64,000 bases of DNA from Morinoia aosen (Eukaryota > Arthropoda > Malacostraca > Amphipoda > Talitridae). Positions within the stretch are counted from its first letter, which is position 1. The number at the start of each line of letters is the position of its first letter. Below the pieces are notes generated by a model. That model had not been told where the DNA came from, ran no database searches, and was given only the letters and a program-made list of their open reading frames with translations. Location: the NCBI GenBank assembly GCA_030386875.1, contig CM059576.1, positions 19,720,058-19,784,057 on the forward strand. Direction: 5' to 3'. Of the stretch, positions 1-10,085 are shown one piece after another. The position numbers and the translations under genes were made by a program.

Positions 1-430
1 TTTCCTCTCGCCTCTCGGTCCTAAGAGACTACCTGCTCCTCTGCTCCGGAGCGACTCAGATACTCAACGGGGTCACAACCAAGAGAAGGAGGGCGGAACG
101 TGTTAGGGGTGGGACATCTTTGATTTGTCGCTGCGGCTTTCTCCGTGCGCCGTGGGTTATCCATAAAAGATCGAAATGAAACGAGGGGTTGTTTGCTCTC
201 CACTAAATTTATGATCGATGACCATATATGCCTAGTTTTCTGTGCGGCCTATCCAACACAAGGACCAAGCCAGAAGTTTCTGCTTTATGGTTTCATCATA
301 AAATTTGGTGTATTTTCTGGCTCATGCTCGTAAACGTACAAGCAACTAAAACCTAAATGTTCCACAGCCATTAGACACACGTAATTCCTATTAGATACAT
401 CCAATTTAAGCCTCCTGCCAGTGTGACAGA
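1..430. other. No recognisable gene (left edge)
   Basis: I see no conserved protein, RNA gene or tandem structure here. Short open frames on both strands have no recognisable motif. The channel-like gene on the minus strand must continue to the left, so this stretch is probably intron of that gene. I could not find its next exon in it. Confidence 0.4.
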
Positions 431-439
431 AACAGAATA

Positions 440-672
440 AATTCATTTTATTCTCTAGTCATGATAACAGAGACTAGTTTTGGTAACATAGACTAATTAT
501 TGTTACAGAAACTAGTTATAGTATTACAAACTAGTCATTGTTACAGAGACTAGTTATGGTAGTATAGACTAGTTTTGGTAACAAAGACTAGTAATGGCAA
601 CAGAGACTAGTTATGGCAACATAGACTAGTTATGGCAACATAGACTAGTTAGGTTACAGAGACTAGATTAAA
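440..672. repeat. Imperfect ~23-24 bp minisatellite
   Basis: About nine degenerate tandem copies of a unit built around AGACTAGTTATGGYAACA. It contains the palindromic core ACTAGT and lies in the presumed intron or flank of the receptor-like gene. The copies differ by several substitutions each, so the array is old. Confidence 0.75.
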
Positions 673-714
673 CTAGGTACGTCACCACAGCACCAGTACA
701 CAGTACACGCTCAC

Positions 715-845
715 ACATATACTATATGTTCAATATACATGTAAAATATACATGTACAATACACTGCCAGTACGTTATACTACATGTACAATATACTACA
801 TATACAATATACAACATGTACAATACACATTTACAATACACCATA
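715..845. repeat. CA/TA-rich low-complexity tract
   Basis: Degenerate repeats of ACATGTACAATA(C/T)AC-like words, rich in TGTACA and CATGTA palindromes. The tract ends about five bases before the 5' splice site of the exon at 851-1088. The small open frames here are a consequence of the repeat. Confidence 0.7.
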
Positions 846-850
846 AGTAC

Positions 851-1088
851 CTTCAGCCCCGTCAAAAGTCGCAGGTTTGCCCTGCATGTCCGCAATGACG
901 AACATCTTTTCAGGCTCAGCGTCCATAGACAGCGCCATCGTGTCTTCACTAATGACCCCGTCCATGACGATGTTGGGTTGCCAGTAGAACTTCGCGTCGT
1001 CCGTCGGTATGAGGGTCGCGTTGCCAGGGTGGATGTTGTGGAATACAACGCGTTCGTCCCGCCAAGTGGCCTCGGCTCGTACGCTTAC
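851..1088 (-). CDS. Internal exon: Cys-loop channel ligand-binding domain (receptor-like gene)
   Basis: Third visible exon of the minus-strand receptor-like gene, 79 codons plus one base. It reads directly on from the exon at 2206-3398 in phase 0, giving LDMGEDTLK then VSVRAEATWRDERVVFHNI. This is the beta-strand region of Cys-loop ligand-binding domains, where such subunits carry a W-x-D-x-R motif followed by 'fWqPni'. Residues WRDER and FYWQPNIVMDG are visible. The donor after codon GAA+G is GTACTT. The acceptor is AAAG followed by GTAAGC. The sequence just upstream of the acceptor is AT-rich minisatellite rather than a normal pyrimidine tract, so the exact 3' splice site is less certain than the reading frame. 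The signature Cys-loop and the four membrane helices would lie on later exons outside the window. Confidence 0.75.
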
Positions 1089-1090
1089 CT

Positions 1091-1275
1091 TTAAACAATT
1101 TAAGGAGTTTGAAGAATTTAGGCAATTTAAATAGTTTTACCAATAGAGCAATTTGAGTCGTTTTTAAATTTTAAATAATTCAGGCAATTTAAACAGTTCA
1201 TACAGAACGTAAAAATTTTGAACAGCTTAAATGATTTAAAAATTTTAAGCAACTTAAACAATTGAACACTTTCAC
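1091..1275. repeat. Degenerate AT-rich minisatellite abutting an exon
   Basis: Diverged repeats of words such as TTTAAACAATTT and AATTTAAG, similar in composition to the arrays at 1462-1784 and 6305-11205. The array touches the 3' splice site of the exon at 851-1088. Confidence 0.65.
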
Positions 1276-1284
1276 AGCAGTTGG

Positions 1285-1440
1285 TAAAACTGAATTTCAA
1301 AGTCAACTGTAGTGCGCAATGTTGAAAATGACAAACATGAACTGGATCGTGCCTTCATTCAGCTTTGATTGAGTATTTATGGAAATTGACTTTGTGGCCA
1401 CTGGTCCGTCAGCAGCATTAGGAAAATCTCCTCCGTTGCA
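1285..1440 (+). mobile_element. MITE fragment, family M1 (copy 1, one end lost)
   Basis: Matches the internal part and right arm of the complete M1 element at 17484-17722: shared GTCAACTGTAGT, ACAAACATGAACT, GAGTATTTATGGAAATTGA and GGTCNGTCAGCAGC. The left terminal inverted repeat is missing. It lies in an intron of the receptor-like gene. Confidence 0.7.
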
Positions 1441-1461
1441 GTCAAAGAGTATAACAATTAA

Positions 1462-1784
1462 AAAATTTAACTAATTTAACAATTTATGCAATTTGAAGAG
1501 TTGAAACAATTTAAACAGTTCAAACAATTTAAACAATTTATAAAATTTAAACAATTAAACAGTTTAAACAATTTAAACAGTTTAAACAATTTAAACAGTT
1601 TAAACAATTTAAACAGTTTAAACAATTTAAACAGTTTAAACAATTTAAACAGTTTAAACAATTTATACAGTTTAAACAATTTAAACGGTTTAAACAATAT
1701 AAACAGTTTAAACAATTTAAACAGTTTAAACAATTTAAACAGTTTAAACAATGTAAGCAGTTGAAACAATTTAAACAGTTATTA
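1462..1784. repeat. 18-bp AT-rich minisatellite
   Basis: About 16 tandem copies of an 18-bp unit, AACAGTTTAAACAATTTA, nearly perfect in the middle. Because 18 is a multiple of three, open frames run through both strands. They encode only simple repeats and are not genes. Confidence 0.9.
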
Positions 1785-2130
1785 ACCACATACGCTACAG
1801 AAGTAGATCGTGCCTTAAGTTCAGTACAACGGACAGATTTGAGTATAGTTACCTGTGGCCTCGAATGAGTTCAGTACTTCTAGGGCAGGGCATCCTGCCA
1901 CCAACGCTAATCTGAGGTGTACAGTTAAGTGTCGCCTAATTCACTTAACCAAGTCACGCACTAGACTGATCAGTGAATTAGTTCTCCCAATATTCGATGC
2001 TTGGATTTTACATAGTAGTTCATATTGGCTAGATGTTAACAGTATATTCTAGAAACGACTTGAGAAGAGACTGAAGATCTTTGCCATTAATCATGGCAAA
2101 TTACCGCCAGCATGAGTCATACAGGAAAAA
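1785..2130 (+). repeat. Dispersed repeat A, copy 1
   Basis: About 345 bp that recurs in direct orientation at 5531-5860. Shared landmarks are ACCACATA, GTACAACGGACA, TTGAGTATAG, ATATTCGATGCTTG and AACAGTATATTCTAGAAAC. Translation of the plus strand gives scattered open segments with stops. It may be a decayed element, but I do not recognise a family. Both copies follow AT-rich sequence ending ...TTACCACATA. Confidence 0.7.
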
Positions 2131-2205
2131 ATGTCACATGAATATCTGATGTGATTAGTATTCCGTAATAATATCAATATTCCAAATTTATATTAATATT
2201 CCCAC

Positions 2206-3398
2206 CTTGAGGGTATCCTCTCCCATGTCCAACTCATGTATCCTCAATAAAGTCAAACTGAGGTTCACTTGAAGGTTATCCTGGCCGGACAACTGGCGGT
2301 CGTAATACGAAGGCCGCTTTTGTGTGTAGTTACAGAGTTTTTCGGCAGTGAAATCCACGCAATCCACCACAGAGTTGCACAGCTTTTGCAAGTCTATGCA
2401 GACCCCGTTCGAACAAGTAAACTGATCTTCATTACACACTGTCAAAGTGAAAGTTTCGGTTGAAGTAGTCCCAACAGGAATCCAAGCTTTCCTACCCATC
2501 AGGTTGCTCGATTCTACGACGCCTGTTTGTGCATAGTATCTCCACGTTATCGGGTTCATCATGTACATGACGTAATCTGCCTCCGAGTACTCCACGCGAT
2601 AGTCATATTCTGCTTCCCAAACCAGAGAATCTTTCACTTTTTTCATGGGTGTTCTGAATGGATTGGACGAGAATTGTAAGCCAATGAAGACAAATTTCGT
2701 CGAGTTACGGAAACTGCATATACTGCGTCGAAGAAGGAAACACTCAGAAGGGGGTTCATGCCAAACCCCTGACGTCGAAACGCTAATGGCGAGACAACTT
2801 TCGTTTTGCGGCTTCACCCAAAAATTTGCGTGCATTTCCGCGACGACACTGAAAACGAAAAGCATTATTTGCGCATCTGTGGTCGTCGACAAGTCCAAAA
2901 GAGACCCACCGAATTTGCTGCAAACTTTCTCGGCTTCGTCACTGGTTAGAGCAGCATTTATGTGGACCCAGTCGTTGTCAGTTTGTGAAGTGGTAAAGAG
3001 ATACTTCGGTATCGGCTCTATGTTGACCCCGACCGGTTCATTGGGTAGGTATTCGATGATTTCGATGTACTTTTCAGAAGCGCTGCTAAACGTCATCGCG
3101 GCGTTGACCTCGACAGGCGTGATGTTGGTCAGGTAGAATCTGGCATCAGCTACTTTGCAGGAAATGGGTTTGCCTCGATCGCCGTCGCCGCTCAGGTACA
3201 GTTCACTTTTTTCGTTCGTAAATTTACTTGCTCCGCTAAATGTACATTCTTCCGCTGGCTCTATGACGGTTCCGTCGACGTAAGTTACGAGAGCGTCGCT
3301 CATCGTCACGCAAATGTGCATCCACTTATAACGTTCTACGTAGTAGTCGTAGCGTACCCTGCACTTGTTCGTTTGCAGTGAAAGTTTCGTCGAGAAAA
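2206..3398 (-). CDS. Large exon: pentraxin-like end, C-type lectin domain, LDLa module, start of Cys-loop domain
   Basis: Second visible exon of the receptor-like gene, 1193 bp, open throughout. The acceptor TTTTTTCAG at 3401-3399 joins the exon at 4413-4673 in phase (A + TT completes a codon). The donor is AAG then GTGGGA at 2205, phase 0. In order it encodes: the rest of a pentraxin/LamG-like fold (WMHICVTM...YVDGT, ELYLSGDGDRGK); a C-type-lectin-like domain (EAEKVCSKFGGSLLDL ... WVKPQNESCLAI ... SICSF); a linker; a six-cysteine LDL-receptor class A module (FTCSNGVCI, LCNSVVDCVD); and the opening strand of a Cys-loop neurotransmitter-gated channel domain (NLSLTLLRIHELDMGEDTLK). The multi-domain extracellular head on a channel is unusual. 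A function in ligand or matrix sensing is inference. Upstream of the visible exons a signal-peptide exon is expected but not seen. Confidence 0.85.
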
Positions 3399-3544
3399 CT
3401 GAAAAAATGAATTCATGACTTGTATCAGTACTATATGTATAATAAACTCCAGGTATCTCCGCAAATTTATCAATTATAAAAAATAAATCATTTTTCGTGA
3501 ATAATTTATGCTATGTTGTTACAATTGGCATCTGAGTGAACACA

Positions 3545-3755
3545 TCAAATTGGTTGGTGCGTGTGTCTCTCACAAGGACGCTCAATGACCGTATCTGTGA
3601 TACGAGTTTCACCAGTGCACAAGTACAAGAATATTTTAATGGCGGGTACTGTTGGGATGGATATATTTGTTGGGCATCCACATCTGGAGGATTTGCCTGA
3701 AGGAAATATCGTTTCCCGTCATTTTGGACAGGTCGTGTACACTAGTTATACATAA
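3545..3755 (+). repeat. Dispersed repeat B, copy 1
   Basis: About 210 bp sharing GTGATACGAGTTTCACCAGT, CAAGTACAA.ATATTTTAAT, TGGGATGGATAT and CATCCACATCTGGAGG with copies in opposite orientation at 29070-29195 and 34050-34310. It lies in the intron between two receptor-like exons. The short open frame on the plus strand is repeat-derived, and I do not recognise the family. Confidence 0.75.
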
Positions 3756-4412
3756 AGTTTGAGGACGCGATATGCAAAATTTACGATCTTTAAGTCATGG
3801 TTGGCGTATTTTAATTTTTAACTTGTGTGAAATTTTGTTAGCAACAGGATATTGTAATCTGACACATGATGCTATGGGTAAAAATTCACTCATTATGCAT
3901 GCCCTAGCAAAAATGCTTCACTGAAAATGAGAAGCACAATTCGAAATAATGGACAAACGAAGAATAAAATCGAAGCATTCTTTCTTTTGATTGATAAAGA
4001 AAACTTGGGAGAAATTTTATAGAATTGATTTCATGGGAACATTTAAGAAAAAAAGAAAAACATTTTTTACGCTCTAATATTTTTCACTCGCATTCGTATT
4101 TTTTCAGTGGTTACCATTCCTACCAGCCAGTGGTTATGCTTTCCTGGAGTAATTCAATCGAAAGTTTATATTAAATAGCGCATTTCCCAAACCCCAGTCA
4201 CTTTCAGGGAGAAATCAGAGAATTTCTAACATTTTTGTTAAACGTGATGTTGGTAAAAAAAATGTAAGTGTATTATAGCCTTCTTAGATGAAATGATTTT
4301 CATCTCATAAGACATAATTTCTTCAGAACAAAAAATTTTTCTTACTCGAAATAATAATTTCCTTATAAGAAATAATTTTCTTCTCATAAAAAAGGTGCAA
4401 ATTCACACTAAC

Positions 4413-4673
4413 TTCCAAGCGCTACAAAATTGTAGCGAAGGGCGAAGGACTCGTCTCCCAGCACCCAAATAATGTCGGTATACCGCCGGTTTTTGAGGTA
4501 AAACCAGAGGCAGAGAGAGGCCGAGTCTGAAGGTTGGCCGAAGTTGAGAGGTTTGGGGGCTAAGTAAAATATTCTGTTCTGGGCCTCCTTCTGCTGTTGC
4601 CCCAGTGACGTCATTGGAGCACCAGCAAAGTCCGTACGTGACATGAACTCTATCATCCACACCTCGTCTGGAC
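4413..4673 (-). CDS. Exon: N-terminal part of pentraxin-like domain (receptor-like gene)
   Basis: First visible exon of the receptor-like gene, 261 bp. The acceptor is TTTGCGCAG at 4676-4674 and the donor is GGA+A then GTTAGT at 4412. The one leftover base joins the next exon in frame. The peptide includes APKPLNFGQPS, SLCLWFYLKNRRY and DIIWVLGDESFALRYNF. This is the opening of a concanavalin-like pentraxin or LamG fold (phi-C-x-W-phi-phi pattern) and continues into WMHICVTM on the next exon. The exon starts inside a codon, so at least one 5' exon (signal peptide and start) lies further right or was missed. The polypyrimidine tract of its acceptor coincides with the terminal repeat of a MITE at 4675-4847. 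Confidence 0.75.
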
Positions 4674-4674
4674 C

Positions 4675-4847
4675 TGCGCAAACGGAAGAGGAAACAAGGT
4701 AGAGTCATTTCTATGGGAGAAAATACATCTCCTCTTGTTCGGCTAGCCAATAGAACTGCTTCATTTCAAATGACGTCACCATTGCAACACGGTCTACGAC
4801 GAAAAGACTGGTTTTGCTACCTTGTTTCTTTTGCCGTAAACTGCGCA
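4675..4847. mobile_element. MITE family M2, copy 1
   Basis: About 173 bp with imperfect terminal inverted repeats. The left arm reads TGCGCAAACGG..AGGAAACAAGGTAG; the right arm, read in reverse, is TGCGCAGTTTACGGC..AGAAACAAGGTAG. The core, with TTCGGCTAGCCAATAG and TGACGTCA, recurs in reverse orientation at 47393-47572. There is no coding capacity. Its left end touches the 3' splice site of the exon at 4413-4673. Superfamily not identified. Confidence 0.7.
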
Positions 4848-5530
4848 CATAGAAATAGGGGACCTTTATTTAACACAATTACTGGTTTACAGCCATTTAT
4901 TGTAGTGTAGAAGTAGAAGTTAATGTGAGGCCGCTACTGTAGCTGGCAAATAGACGTAAGGCACGATCTTCAAACAGTTGCACTAACGGAACCTTACGGC
5001 GCAAGTAGCATCCACTGGTCCTAAAAAATTATTCCCTTACATCGCGAACGCTGCGTGTTGGTGTAAATATTTGAAATTCCAAAAGCTTTTTTAGATGATG
5101 TGACTCTGTCACAATGTTTTTGTGAACAAACTTATTCTATGCAATATTTATATCATTATTGATGCGCAACATTTAAACAAAATTTAACAATATTTAATGT
5201 TATTCGTAAACAATATATATAATTTAACAGTATATAATGATCTTTATAAACAACTTGTATTAACATAGTCAAATTCAGAATGAGCTACCAAAGAGACCGC
5301 AATTTTATCTTTTCCTCCCAATCTTACATTCCTCAATTTCAATGGCTATTATGTTAACCATGTACGTCTACCAAACACGGATCACTGTGTTAAAACACAA
5401 GTATTAGAATCCAATAGTAATTTCAGCATCAATTTTATCTAACATAAACTTGTTTTTTACTGTTCTTTTCGTTGCCCACAACAAAGTTGAGTTACAGTTA
5501 AGCGAGAAGGAAAGTTCCCGATTCTTGAAC
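4848..5530. other. No recognisable gene
   Basis: AT-rich sequence upstream of the first visible receptor-like exon. No exon with plausible splice sites and conserved protein was recognised, and no tandem structure was seen apart from short homopolymer-like words. Confidence 0.4.
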
Positions 5531-5860
5531 AATTTATTTACCACATAAGATACTGAAGTAGATTGTTTCTTAAGTCTAGTACAACGGACATATTTGAGTA
5601 TAGCTACCTGTGGGCCAGGATAAGTTAAGCGACTTCTAGGGCATCCTACCATCAACGCTGTTCTAAGGTGTACAATTAACTGAATTCACTTAACAAAAAA
5701 TTTATTCATTTGATATTCGATGCTTGATTTTATATAGTAGTTTATATAGGCTAGATATTAACAGTATATTCTAGAAACCACTTGAGAACAGACTAAACTT
5801 AAATAACATTAACCATGACAAATTATCAAATCAGGATGAGCCATTTAGGAGAAAATATAT
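5531..5860 (+). repeat. Dispersed repeat A, copy 2
   Basis: About 330 bp, the direct-orientation partner of 1785-2130, with deletions and substitutions (for example, loss of bases around the GTACAGTTAA word). The pair brackets the two larger receptor-like exons at a distance of about 3.75 kb, which would allow unequal exchange. Confidence 0.7.
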
Positions 5861-6304
5861 GAATTGGTTACCTTACGTGCTTAACATTCCGAAAGGAAAA
5901 AGGATTCAAGATTCATTTTGGAAACTTTGTAAGAATTTTTTATGGATCTTCGAAGGGATTGAGTTCTAAGCCTTAGTTCTATGAGGAGAATACCGTGTTG
6001 TGACCGAGCTTTTGAATAATAAGGAAGCTTGAAGTTAATTTTATATTGCGGGTTAAATGGTCGTGATGACCAGTTTGTACAATTAGTAATTGTGTGAGGT
6101 CTTTGTTGCCTTCATTGATCGAAATTTCATATAAGAATTACATCTGGAGAAGCTCTTCGGAAAGAAACATTATTAATCTTAATGAAAAGTTCATGTTGTA
6201 CAGGATTCCAAACAAATTTTCGATCGCGATGTATAAATTCATTCTATATTTATATATTCTGTGCTTGCTACTAGAATTAAGAAACATTCTATCTCTGTAT
6301 CACT
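5861..6304. other. No recognisable gene
   Basis: AT-rich spacer between dispersed repeat A and the satellite block. The small plus-strand open frame (about 72 codons) is hydrophobic and AT-driven, and I do not regard it as a gene. Confidence 0.4.
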
Positions 6305-8415
6305 TGTGGTAAATGAATTTTTTAAATTGTTTAAAATAGTTTAAATAGTTTAAATAGTTTAAATAGTTTAAATAGTTTAAATAGTTTAAATAGTTTAAAT
6401 AAGTTTAAATAAGTTTAAATTAGTTTAGTTTAAATAGTTTAAATAGTTTAAATAAGTTTAAATTAGTTTATATTAGTTTAGTTTAAATTAGTTTAAATTA
6501 GTTTAGTTTAAATTAGTTTAAATTAGTTTATTTTAAATTAGTTTAAATTAGTTTATTTTAAATTAGTTTATATTAGTTTAGTTTAAATTAGTTTAAATTA
6601 GTTTAGTTTAAATTAGTTTAAATTAGTTTAGTTTAAATTAGTTTAAATTAGTTTAGTTTAAATTAGTTTATATTAGTTTAGTTTAAATTAGTTTATATTA
6701 GTTTAGTTTAAATTAGTTTATATTAGTTTAGTTTAAATTAGTTTATATTAGTTTAGTTTAAATTAGTTTATATTAGTTTAGTTTAAATTAGTTTAAATTA
6801 GTTTAGTTTAAATTAGTTTAAATTAGTTTAGTTTAAATTAGTTTAAATTAGTTTAGTTTAAATTAGTTTAAATTAGTTTAGTTTAAATTAGTTTAAATTA
6901 GTTTAGTTTAAATTAGTTTAAATTAGTTTAGTTTAAATTAGTTTAAATTAGTTTAGTTTAAATTAGTTTAAATTAGTTTAGTTTAAAATAGTTTAAATTA
7001 GTTTAGTTTAAATTAGTTTAAATTAGTTTAGTTTAAATTAGTTTAAATTAGTTTAGTTTAAATTAGTTTAAATTAGTTTAGTTTAAATTAGTTTAAATTA
7101 GTTTAGTTTAAATTAGTTTAAATTAGTTTAGTTTAAATTAGTTTAAATTAGTTCAGTTTAAATTAATTTAAATTAGTTTAGTTTAAATTAGTTTAAATTA
7201 GTTTAGTTTAAATTAGTTTAAATTAGTTTAAATTAGTTTAGTTTAAATTAGTTTAAATTAGTTTAGTTTAAATTAGTTTAAATTAGTTTAAATTAGTTTA
7301 AATTAGTTTAAATTAGTTTAGTTTAAATTAGTTTAAATTAGTTTAGTTTAAATTAGTTTAAATTAGTTTAGTTTAAATTAGTTTAAATTAGTTTAAATTA
7401 GTTTAGTTTAAATTAGTTTAAATTAGTTTAGTTTAAATTAGTTTAAATTAGTTTAGTTTAAATTAGTTTAAATTAGTTTAGTTTAAATTAGTTTAAATTA
7501 GTTTAGTTTAAATTAGTTTAAATTAGTTTAGTTTAAATTAGTTTAAATTAGTTTAAATTAGTTTAGTTTAAATTAGTTTAAATTAGTTTAAATTAGTTTA
7601 AATTAGTTTAGTTTAAATTAGTTTAAATTAGTTTAGTTTAAATTAGTTTAAATTAGTTTAGTTTAAATTAGTTTAAATTAGTTTAAATTAGTTTAGTTTA
7701 AATTAGTTTAAATTAGTTTAGTTTAAATTAGTTTAAATTAGTTTAGTTTAAATTAGTTTAAATTAGTTTAGTTTAAATTAGTTTAAATTAGTTTAGTTTA
7801 AATTAGTTTAAATTAGTTTAGTTTAAATTAGTTTAAATTAGTTTAGTTTAAATTAGTTTAAATTAGTTTAGTTTAAATTAGTTTAAATTAGTTTAGTTTA
7901 AATTAGTTTAAATTAGTTCAGTTTAAATTAATTTAAATTAGTTTAGTTTAAATTAGTTTAAATTAGTTTAGTTTAAATTAGTTTAAATTAGTTTAAATTA
8001 GTTTAGTTTAAATTAGTTTAAATTAGTTTAGTTTAAATTAGTTTAAATTAGTTTAAATTAGTTTAAATTAGTTTAGTTTAAATTAGTTTAAATTAGTTTA
8101 GTTTAAATTAGTTTAAATTAGTTTAGTTTAAATTAGTTTAAATTAGTTTAAATTAGTTTAGTTTAAATTAGTTTAAATTAGTTTAGTTTAAATTAGTTTA
8201 AATTAGTTTAGTTTAAATTAGTTTAAATTAGTTTAGTTTAAATTAGTATAAATTAGTTTAGTTTAAATTAGTTTGAATTAGTTTAGTTTAAATTAGTTTA
8301 AATTAGTTTAGTTTAAATTAGTTTAAATTAGTTTAGTTTAAATTAGTTTAAATTAGTTTAGTTTAAATTAGTTTAAATTAGTTTAAATTAGTTTAGTTTA
8401 AATTAGTTTAAATTA
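6305..8415. repeat. 25-bp AT-rich satellite array
   Basis: About 2.1 kb. It begins with TTTAAATAG-type units and settles into a 25-bp unit made of GTTTA plus two copies of GTTTAAATTA. Occasional extra 10-bp subunits shift the register. A rare variant, GTTCAGTTTAAATTAATTTA, occurs at about 7151 and again at about 7916, which suggests a 765-bp block duplicated inside the array. It contains no long open frames because TAA and TAG are built into the unit. Confidence 0.95.
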
Positions 8416-8914
8416 GTTTAAACTAGTTTAAACTAAACTAGTTTAAACTAGTTTAAACTAATTTAAACTAGTTTAAACTAGTTTAAACTAGTTTAAACTA
8501 GTTTAAACCAGTTTAAACTAGTTCAAACTAGTTTAAACAAGTTTAATTAGTTTAAACTAGTTTAATTAGTTTAAACTAGTTTAATTAGTTTAAACTAGTT
8601 TAATTAGTTTAAACTAGTTTAAACTAAATTAAACAAGTTTAATTAGTTTAAACAAGTTTAATTAGTTTAAACTAGTTTAGTTTAAACTAGTTTAATTAGT
8701 TCAAACTAGTTTAAACTAGTTTAGTTTAAACTAGTTTAATTAGTTCAAACTAGTTTAAACAAGTTTAATTAGTTTAAACTAGTTTAATTAGTTTAAACAA
8801 GTTTAATTAGTGTAAACAAGTTTAATTAGTTTAAACTAGTTAAACTAGTTTAAACTAGTTTAGTTTAAACTAGTTTAGTTTAAACTAGTTAGTAAGTTTA
8901 GTTAAAACTAGTTT
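8416..8914. repeat. Transitional satellite: GTTTAAACTA units
   Basis: Irregular array of GTTTAAACTA and GTTTAATTA words with spacing of 10 to 25 bp. It links the 25-bp array to the 15-bp array. The words contain GTTTAAAC and ACTAGT palindromes. Confidence 0.9.
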
Positions 8915-9643
8915 AGTTCAAACTAGTTTAGTTCAAACTAGTTTAGTTCAAACTAGTTTAGTTCAAACTAGTTTAGCTCAAACTAGTTTAGTTCAAACTA
9001 GTTTAGTTCAAACTAGTTTAGTTCAAACTAGTTTAGTTCAAACTAGTTTAGTTCAAACTAGTTTAGTTCAAACTAGTTTAGTTCAAACTAGTTTAGTTCA
9101 AACTAGTTTAGTTCAAACTAGTTTAGTTCAAACTAGTTTAGTTCAAACTAGTTTAGTTCAAACTAGTTTAGTTCAAACTAGTTTAGTTCAAACTAGTTTA
9201 GTTCAAACTAGTTTAGTTCAAACTAGTTTAGTTCAAACTAGTTTAGTTCAAACTAGTTTAGTTCAAACTAGTTTAGTTCAAACTAGTTTAGTTCAAACTA
9301 GTTTAGTTCAAACTAGTTTAGTTCAAACTAGTTTAGTTCAAACTAGTTTAGTTCAAACTAGTTTAGTTCAAACTAGTTTAGTTCAAACTAGTTTAGTTCA
9401 AACTAGTTTAGTTCAAACTAGTTTAGTTCAAACTAGTTTAGTTCAAACTAGTTTAGTTCAAACTAGTTTAGTTCAAACTAGTTTAGTTCAAACTAGTTTA
9501 GTTCAAACTAGTTTAGTTCAAACTAGTTTAGTTCAAACTAGTTTAGTTCAAACTAGTTTAGTTCAAACTAGTTTAGTTCAAACTAGTTTAGTTCAAACTA
9601 GTTTAGTTCAAACTAGTTTAGTTCAAACTAGTTTAGTTCAAAT
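8915..9643. repeat. 15-bp satellite array, nearly perfect
   Basis: About 48 head-to-tail copies of GTTTAGTTCAAACTA. They are essentially identical except for one C at about 8977 and the flanks. The uniformity points to recent expansion or strong homogenisation compared with the older arrays on either side. Confidence 0.97.
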
Positions 9644-10085
9644 TAGTTTAGTTCAAATTAGTTTAGTTCAAATTAGTTTAGTTCAAATTAGTTTAGTTCA
9701 AACTAGTTTAGTTCAAATTAGTTTAGTTCAAATTAGTTTAGTTCAAATTAGTTTAGTTCAAATTAGTTTAGTTCAAATTAGTTTAGTTCAAATTAGTTTA
9801 GTTCAAATAGTTTAGTTCAAATAGTTTAGTTCAAATTAGTTTAGTTCAAATTAGTTTAGTTCAAATTAGTTTAGTTCAAATAGTTTAGTTCAAATAGTTT
9901 AGTTCAAATAGTTTAGTTCAAATAGTTAGTTTAAATAGTTTGGTTCAAATAGTTTAGTTCAAATTAGTTTAGTTCAAATAGTTTAGTTCAAATAGTTTAG
10001 TTCAAATAGTTAGTTCAAATAGTTTAGTTCAAATAGTTTAGTTCAAATAGTTTAGTTCAAATAGTTTAGTTCAAATAGTTTAAAT
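9644..10085. repeat. Derived 14-15 bp satellite units
   Basis: The 15-bp unit changes to GTTTAGTTCAAATTA and then to a 14-bp GTTTAGTTCAAATA form, giving a graded transition toward the next array. Confidence 0.93.

Noticed and set aside
1476..1789. Cysteine/leucine- or phenylalanine/lysine-rich small proteins on both strands
   Set aside because: They are translations of an 18-bp AT-rich tandem repeat.
6305..8415. Satellite as telomere repeat
   Set aside because: The unit is not TTAGG or a known telomere variant, and unique sequence and genes lie on both sides.
8915..9643. Perfect short repeats as a possible CRISPR array
   Set aside because: Units are directly adjacent without unique spacers, the genome is eukaryotic, and no associated proteins are present.
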